Shown one piece after another: positions 55,468 to 64,000 of a DNA stretch of 64,000 nt; the first letter of the stretch is position 1; every line of letters starts with the position of its first letter. This DNA is from Hofstenia miamia (Eukaryota; Xenacoelomorpha; Acoela): assembly GCA_004352715.1 (NCBI GenBank), contig SCFE01000003.1, positions 2,760,568-2,824,567 on the forward strand. Reading direction: 5' to 3'. Below the pieces are notes generated by a model. The model saw only the letters and a list, made by a program, of their open reading frames with translations. It was not told the DNA's origin and searched no databases. The translations under genes and the position numbers were made by a program.

Positions 55468-56620
55468 TGTAGCATCTGCTACCAAGTGTTAACAGAGCTT
55501 AAATCATTCTTTTAAATCATTGTTCCTCATTATATGCGGGTAGGGATGTACTTGTGTTAACTCTTTACTCTGATATTAGATACGTTTTGTTAACCTTTAC
55601 TTAGCTAGAGTAACTTGATACTGTTTAGGTATAATGCCATCATAGTTCTGCTCCATGATCTGGCTATGACCTCTGGCCAACTCTGATCTCTGAATCAATC
55701 CACATGCACTTCCATCACCAATCAATTAGTTAAAAGTCTCAGCTCAATGATGTTGTTATGTGTTCCCTATCCTAACTCAGTGCAGCTCTCAATGCTGTTT
55801 GTAACTGACTTAAACTCCATTTGTAATGTGTATTTATGTTAATTTGCAACATTGCAATGTCACTGGCTGCTTAATAATTATTACTTTAGCCATTACCAAA
55901 AACTATTGGCTTTAATTAATTTAATTAAAATAAATTACATAATAACTTGCAGCTTCCTAACTTACATTTAAATAACAATATATGCTTGGTCTCTTAATTG
56001 TTCTATTATAGGTCACCTACATCTATAATATAAAATATGTATAGCCTGTGGTAGGCTATCCAGCCCTTTTACTGATATCACTTATTAGATACATGTAAAC
56101 AAAAGAAACAATAGCCAGCTAAACAGAGAAAAACTCCTAGTCATATACCTAACTTAAATACAGGTTCATGGTTTGGATCAAGGACCCTCAAGTTGCTCCC
56201 AATATGTGCCCAAACCACTACTACTGCATTTACCATTTAACTTGACATTCTGTATAAATAAGCAAACCAATATAAAATCTAAAGATAAGATTTTTGAAGA
56301 ACTTACTTCAACAATTTCCAAATTGATTTCTAGCATATTTATAGTTAACTTTCAAAAAGTACCTGTTCTTTGAAATTCAAATTTAGATTGTCTGCCAAAA
56401 ATGGCTAAAAATAATGGAAGCAAATTCGCCCCCTTCATTTGGCCAAATTGTTCGACAACAAGTACTAATTTGCTATCCTAATACTTAGTTGCATTTACAA
56501 AGATAATGTGATAATTAAACTTAAATTGTTTTTTAATCAATAATCATAATTTGATCTTAATCTTGACTAATCATCTGATCTTCATCTTCTTTAGCAGCAT
56601 TATCTTTGGATTATGCTACA
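55468..56620 (-). repeat. LTR, minus orientation (copy A)
   Basis: 1153 bp. On the minus strand it starts TGTAGCATAATCC at 56620 and ends AGATGCTACA at 55468: TG...CA with 8-bp inverted ends TGTAGCAT/ATGCTACA. It is the inverted counterpart of the LTR at 60445-61599. Flanking 5-mers (TGTAG and CAAAG) do not match, so it is either a truncated element or a rearranged solo LTR. Confidence 0.85.
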
Positions 56621-57330
56621 CAAAGACTGAGATCTTATTTAACTTGGAAAAATTGAACTACCCCAAATGTGGCTATAACAAATTTGCTGAGACATGAAGG
56701 CAAGCCACAAAGGATGGCAAAATCATCCCTATCACTGTAATCAAACAAACAATGTGCTCACCCAAACAGTTTTACAGAGAAGAAGAGTTACTTTCCTCTT
56801 CTGCTATTGAAGTGTCTCCTGGCACTAAAGCCCTTTATTGAGGCAGTTAATCTACAAAAGTTCTCCAGCACTAGAAGTTCTCCCATGCCTATGCCCACCT
56901 GGTCTATCACCAAAGATGAGCACATCCTAATGATCAAACACCACCCTGATGAGCTTTCCAAGAAACTCTCTATTGCTAACCATATTGTAGAATCGTGGGC
57001 TGTAATTGTACTAGTAACTAATTGACTCTGCAGAAGGTTTAACTTAGATAACGACAGCCCTGATTCTGGGGAAAACAAGTAACGAGAAAATAACTAATAG
57101 AAACAATTGTAATTCATCCAAGTATTTGATACGATACTTTAGGTATTTCCAAGATGATCAATTAACGTGGCTTCCAGCCGAAGCAGAGTCTTTAGAAGTA
57201 GAAACAGTTCAGTGCTCGATTAGTGCATGGTGCTACCCTATTTGTCTCACCTATTAATTTCTATCTCATTGCAAAAGTAAAAACCTCATTTTCATTGTTA
57301 GTTCTCATCTCACTAAATAATAGTCTGTAA
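56621..57330. other. Sequence between LTR A and a gap
   Basis: Frames on both strands (56807-57025 plus, 56788-57078 minus) are open but short. The plus-strand text LNYPKCGYNKFAET and KHHPDELSKKLSIANHIVES look coding-like over broken frames but are not recognised. No polypurine tract sits beside the LTR. Confidence 0.35.
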
Positions 57331-58330
57331 NNNNNNNNNNNNNNNNNNNNNNNNNNNNNNNNNNNNNNNNNNNNNNNNNNNNNNNNNNNNNNNNNNNNNN
57401 NNNNNNNNNNNNNNNNNNNNNNNNNNNNNNNNNNNNNNNNNNNNNNNNNNNNNNNNNNNNNNNNNNNNNNNNNNNNNNNNNNNNNNNNNNNNNNNNNNNN
57501 NNNNNNNNNNNNNNNNNNNNNNNNNNNNNNNNNNNNNNNNNNNNNNNNNNNNNNNNNNNNNNNNNNNNNNNNNNNNNNNNNNNNNNNNNNNNNNNNNNNN
57601 NNNNNNNNNNNNNNNNNNNNNNNNNNNNNNNNNNNNNNNNNNNNNNNNNNNNNNNNNNNNNNNNNNNNNNNNNNNNNNNNNNNNNNNNNNNNNNNNNNNN
57701 NNNNNNNNNNNNNNNNNNNNNNNNNNNNNNNNNNNNNNNNNNNNNNNNNNNNNNNNNNNNNNNNNNNNNNNNNNNNNNNNNNNNNNNNNNNNNNNNNNNN
57801 NNNNNNNNNNNNNNNNNNNNNNNNNNNNNNNNNNNNNNNNNNNNNNNNNNNNNNNNNNNNNNNNNNNNNNNNNNNNNNNNNNNNNNNNNNNNNNNNNNNN
57901 NNNNNNNNNNNNNNNNNNNNNNNNNNNNNNNNNNNNNNNNNNNNNNNNNNNNNNNNNNNNNNNNNNNNNNNNNNNNNNNNNNNNNNNNNNNNNNNNNNNN
58001 NNNNNNNNNNNNNNNNNNNNNNNNNNNNNNNNNNNNNNNNNNNNNNNNNNNNNNNNNNNNNNNNNNNNNNNNNNNNNNNNNNNNNNNNNNNNNNNNNNNN
58101 NNNNNNNNNNNNNNNNNNNNNNNNNNNNNNNNNNNNNNNNNNNNNNNNNNNNNNNNNNNNNNNNNNNNNNNNNNNNNNNNNNNNNNNNNNNNNNNNNNNN
58201 NNNNNNNNNNNNNNNNNNNNNNNNNNNNNNNNNNNNNNNNNNNNNNNNNNNNNNNNNNNNNNNNNNNNNNNNNNNNNNNNNNNNNNNNNNNNNNNNNNNN
58301 NNNNNNNNNNNNNNNNNNNNNNNNNNNNNN
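57331..58330. other. Assembly gap (1000 N)
   Basis: It truncates LTR B. By comparison with copy A, about 680 bases of that LTR should lie in this gap. Confidence 0.99.
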
Positions 58331-58803
58331 ACCTAACTTAAATGCAGGTTCATGGTTTGGATCAAGGACCCTTGAGTCACTCCAAATATGTGCCCAAACC
58401 ACTACTACTGCATTTACCATTTAGCTTGACATTATTTATAAATAAGCAAACCAATATAAAATCTAAAGATAATATTTTCAAAGAATTTACTTCAACAATT
58501 TCCAAATTGATTTCTAGCATATTTATAGTTAACTTTCAAAAAGTACCTGTTGTTCAAAATTCAAATTTAGATCGTCTGCCAAAAATGGCTAAAAATAATG
58601 GAAGCAAATTTGCCCCTTCATTTGGCAAAATTGTTTGATGACAAGTACTAATTTGCTATCTTAATACTTAGTTGCATTTACAAAGATAATGTGATAATTA
58701 AATTTAAATTGTTTTTTAATCAATAATCATAATTCGATCTTAATCTTGACTAATCATCTGATCTTCTTCTTCTTTAGCAGCATTATCTTTGGATTATGCT
58801 ACA
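58331..58803 (-). repeat. LTR, minus orientation, truncated by gap (copy B)
   Basis: Matches copy A positions 56149-56620 closely. Its minus-strand start TGTAGCATAATCC at 58803 is preceded by GAGGAGGGTG, a good polypurine tract. This identifies it as the 3' LTR of a minus-strand retrotransposon whose internal region lies to the right. Confidence 0.85.
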
Positions 58804-58816
58804 CACCCTCCTCAGC
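58804..58816 (-). promoter_or_regulatory. Polypurine tract of the minus-strand retroelement
   Basis: CTGAGGAGGGTG on the minus strand directly abuts the LTR start, the position where plus-strand synthesis primes in LTR retroelements. Confidence 0.6.
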
Positions 58817-60444
58817 TTGCATTATTTTTAGTACAGCTCATTCTCTGTGGACCAGTTCATCAGCTTTTTTAATTATCATTTCTGCTTGGGGATTGCTCCA
58901 GCTTGTCATTGCAAATTCAGGTTGCTTAGTTACTTTCAGTACCACCTCTCTCTACATGGTCATCATGCTGTGGTATCATAGGAATTTTGCCTCCTTAATA
59001 TTTTCTGATATTGGTGTGATCTCTCTAAGTTTGTTCATTTTTGCTGAGAAAATCTCATAGAACTTTCTATATAGATGGATGCCTTTTATTGCTATCATTA
59101 GCGTCATTTGTGCATCTGCTCTACTCATGTGCACCATCTCTTCATGTATTGTTGTGTTTGGATAAAAGAATGTAAAAACTCTCTGGAGGCTCCTTGTACT
59201 TGCCACGTCCTTATAGAAGAAGCTTATGTTATCCTTCACCTCTTCTTCTGTTATTGTTGTTGGATAGTTCTTATTTAGCCTCATCATTGTCACTATTTCA
59301 ACTCATTTTGTGACATCATAAAATCAGTATTTTTTATCCCATAAATCCAACCATACTATGTTGTTCACTCCTGAAAACAGCATAATCACCTTTGTGGTTT
59401 ATTTATCTATTTTGTCTCACAGTTCTTTTAATTGTTCATGTATCAGTTTCAATTGAGTGTATAGTTGGTAAGGTGTTATCACTCCCTCAACATATACCCT
59501 TTCTTTGTTATTGTTATTGATCAGTATTTCCTTTATCTTCTTATAATCATCTCTTTCAATTATTGCTTTTGCTCCTTCTTTCATATTCACGTAGGTTTTG
59601 TATTCATGTAGAAAGGTTTTTGCAATTTTTATGTTTTTAGGTATCCTCCACCCCAAGAGTACCATTGGAATTGAAACTGTCTGTGGTGGAGTACAGATGA
59701 GGATTTTCATTTTTACTTGTTACTCTATTTCTTTGTAATCTTCTGATATTATTGGCACTGTTGCCAGTCCAATTGTGGCTGGATAGTTCCTTTTATTCTC
59801 TTTTAATGTTTTCCAGAAGATTTGTGTTAGACCTCTTCTGCTCATTCTCATCTGAATTTTCTCATTAACTTCCAGCTTTGATGTGATGCATTCTATGTCC
59901 ACTGCCAACTGATTGCATGGTCTTAACATTTCTTCAAGTTCCATTTTCATAAATGCTTCTGTGAACATTAATTTCATAGACATGACTGTCTGTTCTTCTT
60001 TTACATACTGATAGTTTCTAGAGCGAATTTCATCCTTTTCCTTAGTTATTTTTATCTGGACCAGGAATCTTTCATCGTCTGTGTCAATCCATTCCATTGT
60101 ATGTTCTGGTGTAGAGGCTCCCCATTTCTCTATATTTATCCTGTCAATCTGTTGTTGTGTTTTTGGGGATAATATCAATTGTATTGATGTTAATAGTTCT
60201 TCTTCCTCTAAAATTACCTTTTGTGTCTTGGTTGTCATCTTGCAGAATTTGACAGGGTCTGTTATTCCTCCCTTCACATCATCTCTGCACTTTTTATTAT
60301 CTTAAGAAATGTACAGTGAGGGCTCTCTTTTTTGTACCTCTTCATGTCTTGTTCTAATGTTTGTTGTATATTTTTGCTCTTCATCATGTTTGTGACTTCT
60401 TTGGTGTCCACTATCTTTCTTTTTAAAATTTTCTTTGTTGTTAG
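58817..60444 (-). pseudogene. Unrecognised long frame upstream of a 3' LTR
   Basis: From about 60277 to 58976 a single minus-strand frame runs with a handful of in-frame stops (near 59720, 59415, 59395, 59325, 59310). A frameshift near 60275 links it to the segment 60444-60276. Readable pieces: KILKRKIVDTKEVTNMMKSK, VKFCKMTTKTQKVILEEEEL, IGLATVPIISEDYKEIE, VSIPMVLLGWRIPKNIKIAK, ITPYQLYTQLKLIHEQLKEL and MRLNKNYPTTITEEEVKDNI. The product would be about 540 residues, rich in K, E, I and M. I see no signal peptide, membrane helix, RT, integrase or zinc knuckle. Its position, between the (unseen) pol and the 3' LTR, suggests an extra third ORF or a capsid-like protein. The upstream part is cut by the inserted plus-strand LTR at 60445. 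Confidence 0.5.
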
Positions 60445-61599
60445 TGTAGCATAATCCAAAGAAAATGCTGCTAATGAAGAAAGAAGATCAGATGATTAGT
60501 CAAAACTAAGATCAAATTATGATTATTTAGAAAAACAATTTAAGTTTAATTATTTAGAATTATCTTTGTAAAATGCAACCAAGTAATAACATAGCAAATT
60601 AGTACTTGTTGTGGAATTTTGACAAAACAAAGGGGGCGAATTCACTTTCACTATTTTCAGCCATTTTTGGCAGACAACATAAATTTGAATTTCAAACAAC
60701 AGGTACTTTTTCAAAGTTAACTATAAATAGGCAAGTAATCATTTTGGAAGCTGTTGAAGTAAATTCTTTGAAAATCTTATCTTTAGATTTTATATTGGTT
60801 TGCTTATTTATAAATAATGTCAAGATAAATGGTAAATGCAGTAGTAGTGGTTTGGGCACACATTGGGAGTGACTCAAGGGTCCTTGATCCAAACCATGAA
60901 CCTGCATTTATGTTAGGTATATGAATAGGAGTTTTTCTCAGTTTAGCTGGCTATTGATTTGATCATTTACATGTAATCAATAATCAACACCAGTAAGAAA
61001 GGGCTGGATAGCCTAACATAGGTTATACATATTTTATTTGATAGGCTTAGGTGACCTATAATAGACTGATAAATTGACCAAGCATGTATTATGTTATTTA
61101 AATGTAAGGTAGGAAGCTGCAAGTTATTATGTAACTTAATTATATAAACTTAATTAAAGCCAATAGTTTTCACTAATGGCTGAAGTAATAATGATTAAGC
61201 AGCTAGTGACATTGCAAGGTTGCAAAGTGAATTAAATACACTGTAAAAATTGAGTTTAGGTCAGTTACAATTAGCATTGAGAACTACACTAAGTTAGGAT
61301 AGGGAACACATACAAACTTCATTGAGCTGAGGTTTGGAGCTACTTAAATTTGCTATGGAAACACAAGTGAAATGATGCAGAGATCAGAGTCACCCAGAGG
61401 CCACATATACACCACCCATGGAGCAGAGCTATGATGGCAGAGTACATAAATAGTATTCAGTTATTTCAGTTAAGGGAAGATTAACAGAAGTATGTACAAT
61501 AAATAGCTAACATGAGTACATCCCTACCCACAGATGAAGTGAACTAACAATTTGAAAGAATCATTTAACCTACATCAACTCTTGGTAGCAGATGCTACA
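60445..61599 (+). repeat. 5' LTR of a plus-strand retrotransposon (copy C)
   Basis: 1155 bp, TGTAGCATAATCC at the start and GCAGATGCTACA at the end. Directly followed by a TGG-type primer-binding site, so this is a 5' LTR on the plus strand. Its sequence is the inverse of copies A and B, with more differences than A has from B. The LTR interrupts the minus-strand frame at 58817-60444. Confidence 0.88.
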
Positions 61600-61614
61600 T
61601 GGCAACCATGACAG
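61600..61614 (+). other. Primer-binding site
   Basis: TGGCAACCATGACAG starts right after the LTR's terminal CA. TGG pairs with the CCA end of a tRNA primer; I cannot say which tRNA. Confidence 0.65.
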
Positions 61615-63120
61615 ATAAAGAACAACAGAAGAAGAACAATCAGTTCAATATCCAAACTCAGAACTTAAAGTCAACAATGAACCAGAGCAACAAATAGCAG
61701 AAAACATGCAAGGAAGCAGATGTAACATACAGCCAGCTAGGAGTCAACAACTACAACTATACCTAACATAGAGCAGGGGAAAGACAATGAGTCACACTGA
61801 TCTACAAGTCACTACTATTTGTACTTAAAGATGCCAAACACATGAGGAAAAAAGGGTAGTGCCAAGGCAGGCACAAACAGAACCACCCCCACCCCAAGGA
61901 GAGTGCATTCAGAGACAGATGTATCCCCCATAGAACTGGAAACCCTACACATGTCCCCAGAAACAGGATCCAATGAAGTTCTAAACATCCTACACCAAAC
62001 AAATAAAATGGAAACAATATTGAGAGCTGAGATACAACAATTAATGGAAAGAATGTCAACATTGGAACAAGAGAATGAGAACACACTAAGCAAACTGAAG
62101 ATAACCATTTTGATAACAAAAGCAAAAATTTCCAGAGAGATCTCAAGGCCTTAACAAATCAGCTGGCACAGTCAAACAAAGTTTTTCAAGAACAAAACCA
62201 GAATTGGGAGAAGATATGCCAACAATTGGAAGATGTGAATAGGCAACTAATCCTGGACAATGATATCCAAGCCCAAGAGATTGAACAGCTCAAAGATAAA
62301 CTTAGATCAACAGGCAGAGATGAAGATCACAAAAATCAGAAGAGAGAAATAGAGGATGTGAGATGGAAACTGAAAAAACTATGAGAAAATGAAGAAGAGA
62401 ATCTGAAAGTGACAGCATTGCATGAAAGAACAATTGAACAGAGGGAGGAAAGGAGCTTATGAGCATCACCCACGAATTTTAAAAAACACTTCAGAGAAAT
62501 GGAGGAAGAGGAGGAAGAAGAAAAAAGGAAGATCATCAATGAGATAATGAGAGTGGTGACAAGTCCACTCACAGTTAGTGAACAAATGAATAGACAAAAG
62601 AAACCAATCTATGAGAACTTGATGCTGCCAGAAAATAGTCACAACAATATAATACCATTTAAGGCAACTCTGCCTAAATTTAATGGGAAAGTGGACAGCT
62701 ACATCCTGACATTTTTGGGCAGCCTTGTAACACTACTTGCTTCTTGATGCAGATACAAAACAAAATTACAAATTATTAATCAGAGACTTTGTAGACTATT
62801 ACAAAAACAAAAGCTTCAAAAACCAATACCAAATTATATTAAATTCCACAAAGATGTGAAAGACGGATGATATCTGAAATTATATCCAACAGATAGAATG
62901 ATTATTGATACTCAGCTCAAGGGAAAGCACATATTCATTCCAAGTATGATCTCTTTTCTCACATCTGCAAAGGCATATCAGAGAACATTCATACCCAATT
63001 TGAAATCAAGTGCAATGTAGATGACAAGCTGGAGAAAATGATCAGGAAAGCTGTAGACATACGCTGCAAGAGATAAAACTATATATATGGGATATAGATA
63101 TAATAACTGCATTTAGGAAA
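61608..63120 (+). pseudogene. Gag-like region of the plus-strand retrotransposon, broken
   Basis: The first ATG after the primer site gives MTDKEQQKKNNQFNIQTQNL, then stops accumulate. A coiled-coil-like part (about 61900-62480; EIQQLMERMSTLEQENEN, EQLKDKLRSTG) is followed by EEEEEEKRK, then IPFKATLPKFNGKVDSY near 62660-62700, which is the kind of opening seen in Ty3-type Gag ('lpkF.Gk.d...W'). Frameshifts and stops show decay. The rest, with pol, lies in or beyond the gap at 63121. Confidence 0.6.
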
Positions 63121-64000
63121 NNNNNNNNNNNNNNNNNNNNNNNNNNNNNNNNNNNNNNNNNNNNNNNNNNNNNNNNNNNNNNNNNNNNNNNNNNNNNNNN
63201 NNNNNNNNNNNNNNNNNNNNNNNNNNNNNNNNNNNNNNNNNNNNNNNNNNNNNNNNNNNNNNNNNNNNNNNNNNNNNNNNNNNNNNNNNNNNNNNNNNNN
63301 NNNNNNNNNNNNNNNNNNNNNNNNNNNNNNNNNNNNNNNNNNNNNNNNNNNNNNNNNNNNNNNNNNNNNNNNNNNNNNNNNNNNNNNNNNNNNNNNNNNN
63401 NNNNNNNNNNNNNNNNNNNNNNNNNNNNNNNNNNNNNNNNNNNNNNNNNNNNNNNNNNNNNNNNNNNNNNNNNNNNNNNNNNNNNNNNNNNNNNNNNNNN
63501 NNNNNNNNNNNNNNNNNNNNNNNNNNNNNNNNNNNNNNNNNNNNNNNNNNNNNNNNNNNNNNNNNNNNNNNNNNNNNNNNNNNNNNNNNNNNNNNNNNNN
63601 NNNNNNNNNNNNNNNNNNNNNNNNNNNNNNNNNNNNNNNNNNNNNNNNNNNNNNNNNNNNNNNNNNNNNNNNNNNNNNNNNNNNNNNNNNNNNNNNNNNN
63701 NNNNNNNNNNNNNNNNNNNNNNNNNNNNNNNNNNNNNNNNNNNNNNNNNNNNNNNNNNNNNNNNNNNNNNNNNNNNNNNNNNNNNNNNNNNNNNNNNNNN
63801 NNNNNNNNNNNNNNNNNNNNNNNNNNNNNNNNNNNNNNNNNNNNNNNNNNNNNNNNNNNNNNNNNNNNNNNNNNNNNNNNNNNNNNNNNNNNNNNNNNNN
63901 NNNNNNNNNNNNNNNNNNNNNNNNNNNNNNNNNNNNNNNNNNNNNNNNNNNNNNNNNNNNNNNNNNNNNNNNNNNNNNNNNNNNNNNNNNNNNNNNNNNN
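63121..64000. other. Assembly gap to window end (880 N shown)
   Basis: The rest of the plus-strand retroelement and the other half of the interrupted minus-strand element should lie in or beyond it. Confidence 0.99.

Noticed and set aside
55267-55485. Minus-strand frame starting at the 3' end of LTR copy A, considered as gag
   Set aside because: The sequence after the LTR lacks a TGG primer site and the frame does not resemble the gag region at 61608.
61802-62146. 114-codon minus-strand frame with hydrophobic runs, considered as an env-like protein
   Set aside because: It is antisense to the gag-like coiled-coil region; the hydrophobic look comes from reading A-rich coding DNA backwards.
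1-64000. tRNA, rRNA and snRNA genes
   Set aside because: I saw no cloverleaf with A and B boxes and no rRNA-like stretch; a covariance search would be needed to exclude diverged copies.

Overview
This is AT-rich eukaryotic DNA from an animal nuclear genome. It has long AT-rich introns with GT-AG boundaries, AATAAA polyadenylation logic and many eukaryotic transposon families. The two host genes recognised, a P-glycoprotein-type ABC transporter and replication factor C subunit 5, both look metazoan. The species cannot be named from this window; an invertebrate with a transposon-rich, AT-rich genome is the best guess. Six runs of N interrupt the sequence (709-1708, 31386-31993, 49841-50840, 51881-52880, 57331-58330, 63121-64000). 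Four are exactly 1000 bases, so probably arbitrary scaffold gaps.

Layout. 1-3900: AT-rich DNA with a doubtful exon at the left edge, a gap and one possible MITE. 3945-8910: a transposon graveyard on the plus strand, with a piggyBac transposase whose catalytic triad is intact, an internally deleted piggyBac remnant, a broken Mutator-like transposase and a Tc1 fragment. 9579-9797: a LINE tail. 11322-37774 (minus strand): eight exons of an ABCB transporter that encode the N-terminus and all six helices of the first membrane domain. No nucleotide-binding domain is visible before the window ends. Its introns hold a complete-looking piggyBac element (13069-15446), a GC-rich island, a hAT-like non-autonomous element, a foldback element, a 3.6-kb array of a 173-bp satellite, hAT transposase debris, a hAT-like element with a Tc1/mariner nested inside it, and a deleted BED-finger hAT.

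37822-45500 is mostly AT-rich with a decayed Ty3-like reverse transcriptase and unrecognised coding debris. 45507-46502 (minus) is an intact single-exon RFC5 gene. 48853-49255 is a Mutator-type MITE with a perfect 9-bp target-site duplication, and a second copy runs into a gap. 50841-53010 holds broken Ty3/gypsy pol sequence. 55468 onward is a cluster of one LTR retrotransposon family with LTRs of about 1.15 kb. A minus-strand LTR stands alone. A second minus-strand LTR follows a long unrecognised, stop-broken reading frame. A plus-strand element (LTR, primer-binding site, gag-like remnant) has inserted into that frame.

The only pathway roles that can be assigned are ATP-driven export at membranes (ABCB) and clamp loading for DNA replication (RFC5). 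Everything else is mobile DNA. The most interesting signals are the satellite, whose unit carries a piece of piggyBac transposase joined in frame to the unamplified remnant beside it; the unrecognised frame upstream of the minus LTR; and the match between the Mutator-type MITE and the decayed Mutator-like transposase.
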